DNA of 64,000 bases from Pseudaminobacter sp040049255 (GTDB lineage: Bacteria > Pseudomonadota > Alphaproteobacteria > Rhizobiales > Rhizobiaceae): NCBI RefSeq assembly GCF_040049255.1, contig NZ_JBDZDR010000004.1, positions 124,001 through 188,000 on the forward strand, given 5' to 3'. Under the pieces are notes generated by a model. It did no database searches. It was given only the letters and a program-made list of their open reading frames with translations, and was not told the DNA's origin. A program made the translations under genes and the position numbers. How positions within the stretch are numbered: the stretch's first letter is position 1; every line of letters starts with the position of its first letter. Of this stretch, positions 35,361-44,598 are shown piece by piece.

Positions 35361-35396
35361 ACGGGCGGTTCCTCGCGGAGCCGCCCGTTTCGTTTG
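35361..35396 (+). terminator. Intrinsic terminator of wrbA
   Basis: ACGGGCGG paired with CCGCCCGT around a 12-nt loop that itself can pair, followed by TTTCGTTTGTT, 27 bp after the wrbA stop. Confidence 0.8.
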
Positions 35397-35434
35397 TTCA
35401 GTTGAACTGGCGAAAGCCATGTATAGTCAACCGG

Positions 35435-36538
35435 TTATGATGGCTTCTGCGTCCAGTGGCGCATGAACGGCTCGCCGCGCTGGAGCTGCGGCGCAGGGTG
35501 AAACTCATGGCCGAGCGTGGCTGCTGCGCGCCACGGCCAGCGCGGGTCCGCGATCAGCGCGCGGGCAACCGCCACCATATCGGCCTTGTCCTCTCGAATG
35601 ATGTCGTCGGCCTGCCGGGGCCTGTCGATCAGGCCTACGGCCCGCGTGGGTATGCCCGCGCCTTCGCGCACGGCCGTCGCCAGATGCACCTGATAGCCGG
35701 GGCCGGTCGGGATTTTCTGCAGCGGCGAGTTGCCGCCGCTGGAGCAGCAGATATAGGCCGCACCCGCCGCCTTGTAGCCGCGCGCAACCTCGATTGCCTC
35801 CTCGACCGAAAAACCGCCGTCGACCCAATCGGTGATCGACATGCGCGCACCCATCATCAGGCTGGGGGCCGCCTCCCTCACTGCCCTGGCTATCGCCATT
35901 GGAAAGCGCATGCGGTTTTCGAGCGAGCCGCCCCATTTGTCGGTGCGCTTGTTGGAGAGGGGAGAGAGGAACTGGTGCAGCAAATAGCCATGCGCTGAAT
36001 GCAGTTCGATGAAGTCGAAGCCCACGCGCGCCGCGCGCCGCGCCGCCTCGCCAAACAGCGAGATGATGCGCTCGATGCCGGCCTCGTCCAGTTCCTGCGG
36101 AACCTGCCAGCCGTCGGCGAATGCAATCGGTGAGGCCGAGACAATGGGCCAGGGGTCTTCATCGGGGCCGAGCGCTGCGCCACCCTCCCAGGGACGGCGG
36201 TTCGACGCCTTGCGCCCGGCATGGGCAAGCTGCACGCCGAACTTGGTGCCGGGGGCGGCCACGCGGCGCGCGGCGTCCAGCGTGCGCTTGGCGGCGGCCT
36301 CGTTGTGGTCTGAATAGAGGCCCATGCAGCCATGGGTAATGCGGCCACGCCGCTCCACATCCGTCATCTCCACGGTCACCATGCCCGCGCCCGACATCGC
36401 CAGGTTCATCCAATGTTGTAGGTGCCAGTCGGTCGCCGAGCCGTCATCCGCCGAATATTGGCACATTGGCGCCACTGCGATGCGGTTTGGAAATTCGAGC
36501 TTGCCGAGAGTGATGGGCGAAAACAGATGTGTGGACAT
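35435..36538 (-). CDS. Old-yellow-enzyme family NADH:flavin oxidoreductase (YqjM-like)
   Basis: 367 residues from ATG 36538 (STHLFSPITLGKLEFPNRI). FMN-dependent ene-reductase. APMCQYSADDGSATDWHLQHW has the Cys that marks the thermophilic-like/YqjM branch; LAHAGRKASNRRPWEGG and FDFIELHSAHGYLLHQFLSP contain the substrate-binding His residues and FMN contacts; VARALIADPRWPWRAA is the C-terminal arginine-finger region. Reduces activated alkenes; the physiological substrate is unknown. The open frame extends 125 codons upstream but that is not family sequence. Confidence 0.92.
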   Translation of the reverse strand: MSTHLFSPITLGKLEFPNRIAVAPMCQYSADDGSATDWHLQHWMNLAMSGAGMVTVEMTDVERRGRITHGCMGLYSDHNEAAAKRTLDAARRVAAPGTKFGVQLAHAGRKASNRRPWEGGAALGPDEDPWPIVSASPIAFADGWQVPQELDEAGIERIISLFGEAARRAARVGFDFIELHSAHGYLLHQFLSPLSNKRTDKWGGSLENRMRFPMAIARAVREAAPSLMMGARMSITDWVDGGFSVEEAIEVARGYKAAGAAYICCSSGGNSPLQKIPTGPGYQVHLATAVREGAGIPTRAVGLIDRPRQADDIIREDKADMVAVARALIADPRWPWRAAATLGHEFHPAPQLQRGEPFMRHWTQKPS

Positions 36539-36720
36539 GCAAACTCCTATTGGCGCGGCAGCGAGGAAATAAGCCCTACACTGCGCACGTGTGAAATGCC
36601 GGGCTTTTGGTGGAAAACAGTTCGAACCAGTCGAGCATTTGTTCGTTGAGTTAATGCGATCAACGCGGGCGCTTAAGGGCGCAGGCCTACTTCGCATTTT
36701 CCGCACAGGAGCAATCCGCC

Positions 36721-36936
36721 ATGGCCAGGAACACAGCCTATACATCAGGTGCCCAAAAACCGCAGCCCGCCACCGGACCTGATCCAGCGGAAGATCGAGC
36801 GGTCGAGAAGCGAAAGCCCCAGCCGGGGAGCGGGGCGACTGAAACGGCGGGGAAGGAGCATAGGACAGAAAAGCCCGGCAAGCCGCCCCGAGACAGCAGA
36901 GAGTCGCCGGCACCCCATGCAGACGAGAAAGGCTAG
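36721..36936 (+). CDS. Small disordered hydrophilic protein
   Basis: 71 residues, rich in Pro, Lys, Glu, Arg and Ser, without hydrophobic core or Cys; predicted to be disordered. ACAGGAG lies 9 nt before the ATG. No family recognised. Such proteins are common among stress-induced genes in rhizobia, and it lies at the edge of the stress locus, but no EcfG motif is visible in front of it. Confidence 0.5.
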   Translation: MARNTAYTSGAQKPQPATGPDPAEDRAVEKRKPQPGSGATETAGKEHRTEKPGKPPRDSRESPAPHADEKG

Positions 36937-37003
36937 GTCAGTTTTCCGTGTTTGCATGGTGAGACCGCAATGAGGGCCGATCAGCACCGCCGCGGTCTAC
37001 GCT

Positions 37004-37270
37004 TCAGTCCTGCCGTATGAACTTGTTGAAGCGACTCACACCGCCGTCCTCGGTTCGCTCCTGGTAGAGAAACTGCAGATTGTTCTCATCGAAAATCTTG
37101 AAGAACTGATCCCAGTCGATGCGCTCGAGCGTCTCTTCGGGTTTGCCAAAGTCAATGCGCAGGATCCCACCCTCACGACCGGGTGTCTTCACGCGTGCAG
37201 GCATTCCCTGACGTGCCTCTGCCCAGCGTTTGATTTCATCGTGATGTGTCGTCGTTTTTGCTTCAGACAT
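37004..37270 (-). CDS. Small conserved hypothetical stress-type protein
   Basis: 88 residues from ATG 37270. Pattern: IKRWAEARQGMPARVKTP, then GGILRIDFGKP, IDWDQFFKIFDENNLQFLYQE and the C-terminal SRFNKFIRQD. I recall this as a widespread short bacterial protein, sometimes misnamed glucan branching enzyme, with no tested role. An exact GGAAC-N17-GTT element ends 58 bp upstream, so it is probably under the general stress sigma factor. The frame upstream of 37270 lies inside that promoter region, which supports this start. Confidence 0.75.
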   Translation of the reverse strand: MSEAKTTTHHDEIKRWAEARQGMPARVKTPGREGGILRIDFGKPEETLERIDWDQFFKIFDENNLQFLYQERTEDGGVSRFNKFIRQD

Positions 37271-37327
37271 ATCAGGGTTCCTCGTTCCCAATGCTTCGCC
37301 GCGTCTACCCGGCGCTAGGGCGCACAA

Positions 37328-37352
37328 AACATGGAATCGCGTGATTTGTTCC
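37328..37352 (-). promoter_or_regulatory. EcfG-type promoter for the 88-aa gene
   Basis: On the minus strand GGAAC (37352-37348), 17 nt, GTT (37330-37328), written as N16-TGTT. The predicted transcript start gives a leader of about 50 nt before ATG 37270. Confidence 0.65.
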
Positions 37353-37422
37353 TTGGGCAGGCAAGGGAACATGAATTGTCAGGCCGCGGATTTTCGGGCG
37401 ATGGCCCACCAGCGAGTCACAG

Positions 37423-37447
37423 GGAACAAAATCGGTCAGCACCAGTT
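37423..37447 (+). promoter_or_regulatory. EcfG-type promoter for pyruvyl transferase operon
   Basis: GGAAC (37423-37427), 17 nt, GTT (37445-37447). The next + strand gene begins 125 bp downstream. The divergent EcfG-type element lies 71 bp to the left. Confidence 0.6.
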
Positions 37448-37571
37448 TGACGACACGCCCTGAGGCGACGCCTGACGAGAGGCACTCGCGCGGCGAACTT
37501 CGGGGACGCAAGGCGACGCAGAGGCAATTCGGGGGCGGTTCAGCACATCGAAGAGCGGCGGCAAGACCTCA

Positions 37572-38654
37572 ATGACCTCCTTCCCACGGATCGGCATTCT
37601 CACCTTTCACCGCTGCATAAACTATGGTTCCTACTGGCAGGCGCGGTGCCTTGTCGAAGGTCTGAGGAGCCGGGGTTTTGATGTCGCGATCCTCGATCAC
37701 TTTTCATCGCGGATCGAGCGCGCAGAGTTGGTGCATGCCCTTGGCCCCATCTCTCCGGTCAGAGCGGCCGAAACGCCGCTCTACGCCCGCAAGATTGAAA
37801 AGTTCAACGAGGCGGTCGAGTCGCTGCCTCTGTCTCCGGCCTTCCCGCTGGAGGAACCGGCGCGGCTGCCGGCCGGTTTCGACACGGTCTTGGTCGGCAG
37901 CGACGAGGTGTGGAACCAGCGCCACCCATGGTACGGAGCTTGCAAGATATTCTTCGGGTGGGGGCTGCCGACAGGCAGGCTCGTTTCCTACGGCGCCAGC
38001 TTCGGCAACCAGCCGCCTTCCGACGAACTCTGCCCCGAAGCTTCGGCCTTGAGGAGCTTTTCGGCGCTATCTGTGAGGGACATGAACTCCCGCACCATCG
38101 CCGAGCGGATCGTGGGCGCGCCGATCGAAGTGGTCCTGGACCCGTGTCTCCAATTCCCCGAGCCGATAGCGCGAGCGGAAGTGACGCAAGCGCCTTACCT
38201 GCTGCTCTATGGACATGACTTGCCGGATTGGTTCTGCAGCCGCGCGGTGAAGTGGGCGCATGAGCGGTCGCTCGGTGTGGTGAGCGTCGGCTACCGCAAC
38301 GATTGGGCAGACGCGCAATGGATCGCCGCCGGGCCGGCAGAATTCGCGCAGGCCATGGCGGCGGCGACAGCCGTCGCAACCACTTTTTTCCACGGAGCGG
38401 TGTTTGCCCTCGTCAATGGCAAGCCCTTCATCTGCGCGTCATCCCCCTATCGCCACAACAAGCTGTCGGACCTGATGACATTGCTTGGAACGCAGGAGCG
38501 CCTGGTTGGGGAAGATGTTGCCGAAAGCGATTTCGGCTCGGCTCTCCAACGCCCGCCGGGCGAGGCAGTCATGCAGCGCATAGAAGCCCTGCGTCGCCGA
38601 TCCAACGCATATCTACAGGAAGCGCTGATGCACGAGGCGGTAACCCATGCATGA
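37572..38654 (+). CDS. Polysaccharide pyruvyl transferase family protein
   Basis: 360 residues, PF04230-type GT-B-like fold. Start block RIGILTFHRCINYGSYWQ with the family's N-Y-G-x-x-L/W-Q motif; FDTVLVGSDEVWN and later THFFHGAVFAL-like ATTFFHGAVFALVNGKPF (SxRxH/HG position) are also typical. Members transfer pyruvate ketals to sugars, or act in related glycan modification. The last 8 bp overlap the following FrhB-like gene. This pair recurs in exopolysaccharide loci. Confidence 0.85.
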   Translation: MTSFPRIGILTFHRCINYGSYWQARCLVEGLRSRGFDVAILDHFSSRIERAELVHALGPISPVRAAETPLYARKIEKFNEAVESLPLSPAFPLEEPARLPAGFDTVLVGSDEVWNQRHPWYGACKIFFGWGLPTGRLVSYGASFGNQPPSDELCPEASALRSFSALSVRDMNSRTIAERIVGAPIEVVLDPCLQFPEPIARAEVTQAPYLLLYGHDLPDWFCSRAVKWAHERSLGVVSVGYRNDWADAQWIAAGPAEFAQAMAAATAVATTFFHGAVFALVNGKPFICASSPYRHNKLSDLMTLLGTQERLVGEDVAESDFGSALQRPPGEAVMQRIEALRRRSNAYLQEALMHEAVTHA

Positions 38655-40032
38655 CGGCATGCCGCTCAGCCCGAGGGCCGTTGTGGATGCCGGCTTGTGC
38701 ATTGGCTGCGGGGCCTGCGCGGCCTATCCGGGATCGGGCGAGGTCGACATGGAACTCGACCGTTATGGCCTATACAAGCCCGCGGGTTCCGCAGCATGGT
38801 TGTCAACGCCCAGTGCCGAGTTTTCGCGCCTGTGTCCATTCTCCCCGGCCGCCTCAAGCGAGGAAGAGTTGGCAAGCTCGCGCTTTCCCCAAGCGCTTCA
38901 CGATGACCCTTTGCTTGGCCGCTACGAAGCGCTCTATGTCGGTCACGTGGAAGAGGGCCGTTATCGACAGGACGGCAGCTCGGGCGGCCTGGCAACGTGG
39001 CTCGCAACGGAACTGCTGAGGGTCCGCGAAGTGGACCGGGTCGTGCATGTGGTCGAGACGCGGGAGCCCGAAGGGACGCTCTTCCGATACACGATCTCGG
39101 ATGACGAGAGCGACGTTCGGTCGGGCGCCAAGTCCCGATACTACCCCGTCGAGCTTTCCGGGGTGCTGAGGAGGATTCGTGCCGAACCCGGCCGCTATGC
39201 GGTCGTAGGCATACCTTGCATGGTCAAGACGGTCCAACTGGTGTGCCAGCGAGACGAGATCGTCCGCGAGCGCGTAAGATACTGCATCGGCCTCGTATGC
39301 GGTCATATGAAAAGCACCCGGTTCACCGAGAGCTTCGCGCGGCAATCGGATGTGAAACGCGATGCAATCTGTGGCGTCGACTACCGGGTCAAGAGACCGG
39401 AGCGTCCCGCCTCCTGGTATCGGGTAGGCTTCCGGTTGCGCGGAGGAGGGGAGCGCCAGCGCGACTGGTGGCATATGCTGGAGGGCGACTGGGGCGCGGG
39501 CTTCTTCCAAAGTCCCGCCTGCGACTTCTGCGATGACGTCATGGCCGAACTGGCGGATGCGTGCGTCGGAGATGCATGGCAGGAGCCTTACTCCTCGGAC
39601 GGCCGCGGCACGAATATAGCGGTTGTGCGCTCGCGGAGGATAATGAAGCTGCTGCAGGATGCCGCTGAGGCCGGACGAATTTCGCTCACCGGCGTGGACA
39701 GTAAATTCGCGGTTTCGACCCAGGCGGCCGCATTCCGGCATCGGCGAGAGGGTCTCGCCTACAGGCTCAAGAAGTTCCCCCCGCCACTGGCGTTGAAAAA
39801 GCGTGTCGCGGACATCTCTTCCCTCTCGCCCCGCCGCAGGGCGATCTATCGTTTGCGCAGGCATATCTCCAGGTGGAGCCACCGCGTGTTCTGCTTTTCC
39901 CAACTCGCCCATCTCGGCTTCGTATACGTCGTCTGGGCGCGCACGGCCGCCTCTCTCTACGCCGGAGTGACCTATTCTCGCGGCGCCCCGGGAAAAATTG
40001 CCGACCGCATCTTTCGAGGCACGCGCGCTTGA
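38647..40032 (+). CDS. FrhB/FdhB-like (coenzyme F420 hydrogenase beta) iron-sulfur protein
   Basis: 461 residues. An N-terminal ferredoxin-like motif, CIGCGACAAYPGSGEV, has only part of a 4Fe-4S cysteine set. DGSSGGLATWLATELL and VVGIPCMVKTVQLVC, CIGLVCGHMKS, and CDFCDDVMAELADACVGDAW are the blocks of the FrhB family, whose bacterial members in glycan clusters are flavin/Fe-S oxidoreductases without F420 partners. The C-terminal ~100 residues are basic with aromatic patches and may touch the membrane. Co-translated with the pyruvyl transferase by an 8-bp overlap. Confidence 0.82.
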   Translation: MHDGMPLSPRAVVDAGLCIGCGACAAYPGSGEVDMELDRYGLYKPAGSAAWLSTPSAEFSRLCPFSPAASSEEELASSRFPQALHDDPLLGRYEALYVGHVEEGRYRQDGSSGGLATWLATELLRVREVDRVVHVVETREPEGTLFRYTISDDESDVRSGAKSRYYPVELSGVLRRIRAEPGRYAVVGIPCMVKTVQLVCQRDEIVRERVRYCIGLVCGHMKSTRFTESFARQSDVKRDAICGVDYRVKRPERPASWYRVGFRLRGGGERQRDWWHMLEGDWGAGFFQSPACDFCDDVMAELADACVGDAWQEPYSSDGRGTNIAVVRSRRIMKLLQDAAEAGRISLTGVDSKFAVSTQAAAFRHRREGLAYRLKKFPPPLALKKRVADISSLSPRRRAIYRLRRHISRWSHRVFCFSQLAHLGFVYVVWARTAASLYAGVTYSRGAPGKIADRIFRGTRA

Positions 40033-40062
40033 GCCCGACCAGAAGGCGGAACGGTGCTGAAC

Positions 40063-41358
40063 TCAGAGGAACCAAGTCACCGCCAGGGCAATGAGGGCCA
40101 GGAAGGTCACAGTGGTGGTGGCCCAGCCAAGGAAATTGGTGAGCCATCCGTTTCTGCGCTCGCCCATGACGCGCCTGTCGCCGGTCATCAGCAACATCAT
40201 CAACAGCAGTGGCGGCACGGAGAAGCCCTGTACGATACCCGACCAGACCAGCGCGCGCATTGGGCTGAACCCGAGGAAATTGAGGATCACGGCGATCAGA
40301 GTCACCGCCGCGATGACGCCATAGAACAGCTTGGCGTCGGCCGGCTTGGCGTGCAGGCTGGCCTTCTTGCCGAACGCCTGCAGGAGATCGTAGGCGGCGC
40401 CGGTCGTCATGACGGGAATGGCGAGGAAGCCCACTCCCACCACGCCCAGCGCAAACAGATATTTCGCACCTTCGCCCGCAAACGGCTCCAGCGCAGCGGC
40501 GGCCTGGGCCGCGGTCTCGATATGAGTTTCCCCCGCAGGATGAAGCGTGACGCCGGTGGAAAGAATGATGGAGTAGAGGATGATATTGGCGAAAACCATT
40601 CCGGTCAGGACGTCCCGGCGCTTGTCGGAAAGTTCCTCGTCCGTGGCGCCTTTTCGCTGAAACAGCTCCTTCCGACCAAGGGCAATTTCGTCCTCGACCT
40701 CCTGGTTCGATTGCCAAGTGTAGACGTAGGCCGAAAGCGAGGTCCCGATGCACGCAACCACGATCGACATGAACTCCGTCGTGAACTCCACGCGTGGAAA
40801 GACGGTGGCGTGGAGGACCTCCATCAGGTCCGGCTTTGCCATGGCGGCGGCCGCGACATAGGCAAAAAGCGCCAGCGTGAGCCATTTGAAGATCCGGCGC
40901 AGAAGAAAGTAGGAGCCGAAAACCTGGACTGAGACGATGATGGCTCCAACGCAGACCACGAATACCGTTATCGGCAGCGGCACAAGCAGATTGAGCGCCG
41001 CGCCGACGCCTCCGAGATTTGCCGCTGCTTCGATGATATTGCCGGCGAATGCGCCGACCACAAGCGGGTAAAGCACCATGCGCGGGTATCGGTCACGAAT
41101 GACGCCGAACAGGCCCTTTCCGCTCACCTGTCCAAGCTTTGCCGATATGTACACGACCACATACATCATCGGCAGGAGGAGCGGCGCGATCCACAGGATA
41201 CCCAATCCGAACTGCGCGCCTGCGCTCGCATAGGTGCCGATGGCGGAGGGATCGTCATCCGCGGCGCCGGTGATGATGGCGTTGCCGATCCGGGCAGCAC
41301 GACCGGAACGACGACCCGCTGTGTTTGGGCTGGATGTCTCTTGCCTTTGCTTGGACAT
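40063..41358 (-). CDS. NRAMP-fold transporter, atypical metal site (paralogue 1)
   Basis: 431 residues, about 11 membrane helices. The TM1 region is GAADDDPSAIGTYASAGAQ, where canonical NRAMPs have DPGN. The TM6 region is ACIGTSLSAYVYTWQSNQEVEDE, where they have M-P-H-N. The QSNQEVEDE loop and DKRRDVLTGMVFAN follow as in this bacterial subgroup. The residues that bind Mn/Fe are thus replaced, and the cargo is uncertain. It is a close architectural match to the transporter at 53550. A GGAAC-N17-CGGT sequence lies upstream, one base from the EcfG consensus but very near the start. Confidence 0.85.
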   Translation of the reverse strand: MSKQRQETSSPNTAGRRSGRAARIGNAIITGAADDDPSAIGTYASAGAQFGLGILWIAPLLLPMMYVVVYISAKLGQVSGKGLFGVIRDRYPRMVLYPLVVGAFAGNIIEAAANLGGVGAALNLLVPLPITVFVVCVGAIIVSVQVFGSYFLLRRIFKWLTLALFAYVAAAAMAKPDLMEVLHATVFPRVEFTTEFMSIVVACIGTSLSAYVYTWQSNQEVEDEIALGRKELFQRKGATDEELSDKRRDVLTGMVFANIILYSIILSTGVTLHPAGETHIETAAQAAAALEPFAGEGAKYLFALGVVGVGFLAIPVMTTGAAYDLLQAFGKKASLHAKPADAKLFYGVIAAVTLIAVILNFLGFSPMRALVWSGIVQGFSVPPLLLMMLLMTGDRRVMGERRNGWLTNFLGWATTTVTFLALIALAVTWFL

Positions 41359-41461
41359 TTGGCACCGGAGGAAGGACAGGCCTTGTTCCCAACTCGCAAG
41401 GAGCCTGGAAGTTCACCGGCTCCGCCACCCGGGACCAATTGCCTTGCGCGCGATCCTGGGG

Positions 41462-42496
41462 CTAGCTCTGCTGCCGACCGTATTCGGAAAGCCATATGCG
41501 CACGACGTGCTCTTCCTGGCTGAGATGGGATGGCGCCTCATCCGCCCCGCGGGCGATGCGCTCCATTTCTTCCGTGAGGCTGCCCGCCTGCCAGTGCTCG
41601 ATAACTGCGGGATGGATGTAGCTTTGTCGGCACACTGCTCGCGTATTGCGCAATTCGGCAGCCACTCGGTCGATCGTCGAGTTGAGAACTCTCTTTGCCG
41701 GCGTTGCGGCGGACGGAAGAGGGGTGCTGGACAATAGCTGCGCGGCTCTCGTGGTGCCGCCCCAGGTCCTGAAGAATTTGGAGCTGAAATCAGCCCCGAT
41801 TGCTTCGGCGATATAGCCGTTCACGTCGGTCGAAGTAATGGGATGCGGTTGGCCATCGCTGTCCAGATACTGGAACAAACGTTGGCCAGGCAGGTCCAGT
41901 ATCTGGCGGACCGTGTTTGCTATGCGTCGGTCGGAAACCTTGACGGTCCACTGCTTCCCGGCCTTGCCTCTGAACCGCAATTTCAGTTCTGCGGTACCTA
42001 CCACCACATGCCGCGACCGAAGCGTCGTGAGGCCGTAGCTTCCGTTTGCAGTGTAGGCTTCGTTGCCGATGCGGATGAAGGTCTGGTCGAGGAGCCAGAC
42101 AGCCGTTGCTATTGCCTTTTCGCGAGGGGTTCCTCTTTGCCTCAGGTCGTCATCGACTCTTTGCCGCAAGGAAGGAAGGACGTTCGCGAAACCCGTCAGC
42201 TTGTCGAATTTCGCGAGATCCCGCTCTTCCATCCACATGGGATGATAGATGTATTGCTTGCGGCCCTTCTGGTCCCTTCCGGTCGCTTGGATATGCCCTC
42301 TCGCCGATGGGCATATCCACACATCCACCCAAGCGGGTGGAATAGCCAGCTTCTTGATGCGCTCGAGCGTCTCTGGAGACGTGACTGGTTGATCGTCCGC
42401 GCGCAGGTAGCGAAAGCCACGGCCAACCCGGCGCCGCCGGATGCCAGGCTGCTCGTCCGTCACATGAAAGAGGGTGTCAGGTTTGCCGGTATGCAT
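41462..42496 (-). CDS. DNA topoisomerase IB (eukaryotic/poxvirus-like)
   Basis: 344 residues, usual for bacterial TopIB. Relaxes supercoils by nicking one strand through a 3'-phosphotyrosine. PAWVDVWICPSARGHIQATGRDQKGRKQYIYHP covers the N-terminal DNA-binding part; GSYGLTTLRSRHVV, KLRFRGKAGKQW (catalytic Lys loop) and NTRAVCRQSYIHPAVI (nucleophilic Tyr) form the catalytic domain. In alphaproteobacteria this gene is often stress-regulated; GGAAC-N16-CATT upstream is one base from the EcfG consensus. Confidence 0.92.
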   Translation of the reverse strand: MHTGKPDTLFHVTDEQPGIRRRRVGRGFRYLRADDQPVTSPETLERIKKLAIPPAWVDVWICPSARGHIQATGRDQKGRKQYIYHPMWMEERDLAKFDKLTGFANVLPSLRQRVDDDLRQRGTPREKAIATAVWLLDQTFIRIGNEAYTANGSYGLTTLRSRHVVVGTAELKLRFRGKAGKQWTVKVSDRRIANTVRQILDLPGQRLFQYLDSDGQPHPITSTDVNGYIAEAIGADFSSKFFRTWGGTTRAAQLLSSTPLPSAATPAKRVLNSTIDRVAAELRNTRAVCRQSYIHPAVIEHWQAGSLTEEMERIARGADEAPSHLSQEEHVVRIWLSEYGRQQS

Positions 42497-42512
42497 CGCT
42501 CATCCGCAAAGC

Positions 42513-42537
42513 AATGAGATGAGATGACCAAAGTTCC
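42513..42537 (-). promoter_or_regulatory. Near-match EcfG-type promoter, topoisomerase IB
   Basis: Minus strand GGAAC (42537-42533), 16 nt, CATT instead of CGTT (42516-42513). The leader would be only about 10 nt. Confidence 0.35.
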
Positions 42538-42575
42538 GCTCGCGCGGACAGTTTGAAGCACTTCGCAAACAGGTG

Positions 42576-42601
42576 GGAACATTTGATGCCCGATCACAGT
42601 T
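42576..42601 (+). promoter_or_regulatory. EcfG-type promoter, prkA operon
   Basis: GGAAC (42576-42580), 18 nt, GTT (42599-42601), i.e. N17-AGTT, within the allowed N16-17-cGTT spacing but with A for C. The leader to ATG 42646 is about 35-40 nt. Confidence 0.5.
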
Positions 42602-42645
42602 TCTGACGGAGAGCCCGCTGGGCGGAAAAATTGGTCGGGTGCCAC

Positions 42646-44598
42646 ATGCCGGTAGAGCAACAACATGACATTTTCAGATTGGTTTCGGAGCGCTACGCGC
42701 GAGAAGCCGCGGAGGAGATGAGCCTGCAGCAATTCCTGCTCGCTTGTCGCGACAATCCCCAGATGTACGCCAGCGCGCCGGAACGGATGGTGCAGGCTAT
42801 CGGCAAGCCCGAATTGATCGACACCAGCAAGGACGAGCGGCTGGGCCGCATCTTCATGAACAGAACCATACGTCGGTATGGCGTCTTCTCCGATTTTTAC
42901 GGAATGGAGGACACGATCGAGCGGATCGTCAGCTATTTCCAGTATGCGGCTCAGGGCCTGGAGGAGCGAAAGCAGATCCTCTACCTGCTCGGCCCAGTCG
43001 GCGGCGGCAAGTCATCGCTGGCCGAGCGGCTGAAGAAGCTGATGGAAAAGGAGCCGATCTATACGCTCAAGGTGAAGGGACAAGTCAGCCCGGTATTCGA
43101 GTCTCCCCTGGGGCTGTTCGATCCCGATACCCTGGGCGACCTGCTCGAGGACAAGTACGGCGTGGCGCGCAGGCGGCTGACCGGCCTCATTTCTCCGTGG
43201 GCGGTGAAGCGGCTGGCCGAGGCGGATGGGGACATCTCGACCTTCAGCGTGGTCAAGCTCATGCCCTCCCGGCTGAAGCAGATCGCCATCGCCAAGACCG
43301 AACCGGGCGACGAAAACAACCAGGATGTTTCTTCGCTGGTCGGCAAGGTGGATATCCGGCAGCTGGAACATTTCAGCCAGTCGGATCCGGATGCCTACTC
43401 CTATAGCGGCGGATTGAACCGGACCACCCAGGGGCTGCTGGAATTTGTCGAGATGTTCAAGGCGCCGATCAAGGTGCTGCATCCTCTCCTGACGGCGACG
43501 CAGGAGGGCAGTTATAACGGCACCGAGAATTTCGGAGCTTTTCCATATCAGGGAATCGTTCTTGCGCACTCGAACGAGTCGGAGTGGCTCCAGTTCAAGC
43601 ACAACAAGAACAACGAAGCCTTCCTCGACCGCATCCTGGTCATCAAGGTTCCGTATTGCCTGCGCTTCTCGGAAGAAAAGCTGATCTACGAAAAGCTTCT
43701 GCGCGAAAGCGAATTGGCGGATAACCCGTGCGCACCGGAAGTGCTGGACATTCTGAGCAAGTTCACGGTTTCCACCCGGCTGGGAGAGCATGAAAACTCC
43801 CCGCGCTACACGAAGATGCGTGTCTACAACGGCGAAAACCTGAAGGATGTGGATCCGAAGGCCAAGTCGATCCAAGAGTATCGCGATGTGGCCGGCGTGG
43901 ACGAAGGGATGACCGGCGTCAGCACCCGCTTTGCATTCAAGGTGCTGTCAGAGACCTTCAACTTCGACACCCAGGAGATTGCTGCCGATCCCGTCCATCT
44001 CATGTATGTGCTCGAGCAAGCCATTCGCCGCGAGCAGTTCCCTGCCGAGGTCGAAAGCGCATACCTGAACTTCATCAAGTCCGACCTTGCAGCGCGTTAT
44101 GCCGACTTCATCGGCCATGAGATTCAAAAGGCCTATCTCGAATCCTACAGCGAATACGGCCAGAACCTCTTCGACCGCTACATTGCATACGCCGACGCCT
44201 GGATCGAAGATCAGGATTACAAGGATCCGGACACGGGGCAGCTTCTGAACCGTGAAATCCTGGATAGCGAGCTATCCCAGATCGAAAAGCCGGCGGGTAT
44301 TTCGAACCCGAAGGATTTCCGCAACGAAGTGGTCAAGTTCGCGCTGCGGGCGCGTGCGAAGAACGCCGGCAAGAACCCGTCATGGACCAGCTACGAAAAG
44401 CTGCGCGAAGTCATCGAAAAGAAGATGTTCGGCCAGGTCGAGGACCTTCTGCCGGTTATCAGCTTCGGGTCCAAACAGGACAGCGCTACGCAGAAGCAGC
44501 ACCGGGAATTCGTGGAGCGTATGAAGGAGCGCGGCTACACGGAACGTCAGGTTCGTCGTCTCGTCGACTGGTACATGCGCGTAAACAAGGCCGGCTAG
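42646..44598 (+). CDS. prkA: PrkA/YeaG serine protein kinase (AAA+)
   Basis: 650 residues. AAA+ domain with Walker A LLGPVGGGKSS (115-125), an insertion, and the C-terminal kinase-like PrkA region. In Enterobacteria YeaG is an RpoS-dependent stress protein; in Bacillus PrkA has been described as protease-like and involved in sporulation, so the activity is debated. ATG 42646 is preferred; a TTG five codons upstream is in frame. The stop abuts the yeaH ATG, and with spoVR forms the classic three-gene operon. Confidence 0.93.
   Translation: MPVEQQHDIFRLVSERYAREAAEEMSLQQFLLACRDNPQMYASAPERMVQAIGKPELIDTSKDERLGRIFMNRTIRRYGVFSDFYGMEDTIERIVSYFQYAAQGLEERKQILYLLGPVGGGKSSLAERLKKLMEKEPIYTLKVKGQVSPVFESPLGLFDPDTLGDLLEDKYGVARRRLTGLISPWAVKRLAEADGDISTFSVVKLMPSRLKQIAIAKTEPGDENNQDVSSLVGKVDIRQLEHFSQSDPDAYSYSGGLNRTTQGLLEFVEMFKAPIKVLHPLLTATQEGSYNGTENFGAFPYQGIVLAHSNESEWLQFKHNKNNEAFLDRILVIKVPYCLRFSEEKLIYEKLLRESELADNPCAPEVLDILSKFTVSTRLGEHENSPRYTKMRVYNGENLKDVDPKAKSIQEYRDVAGVDEGMTGVSTRFAFKVLSETFNFDTQEIAADPVHLMYVLEQAIRREQFPAEVESAYLNFIKSDLAARYADFIGHEIQKAYLESYSEYGQNLFDRYIAYADAWIEDQDYKDPDTGQLLNREILDSELSQIEKPAGISNPKDFRNEVVKFALRARAKNAGKNPSWTSYEKLREVIEKKMFGQVEDLLPVISFGSKQDSATQKQHREFVERMKERGYTERQVRRLVDWYMRVNKAG

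Noticed and set aside
41364..41389. Possible EcfG-type promoter of the first NRAMP gene
   Set aside because: GGAAC-N17-CGGT deviates in the essential GTT, and the start codon would be at the transcript start; noted under the gene but not called.
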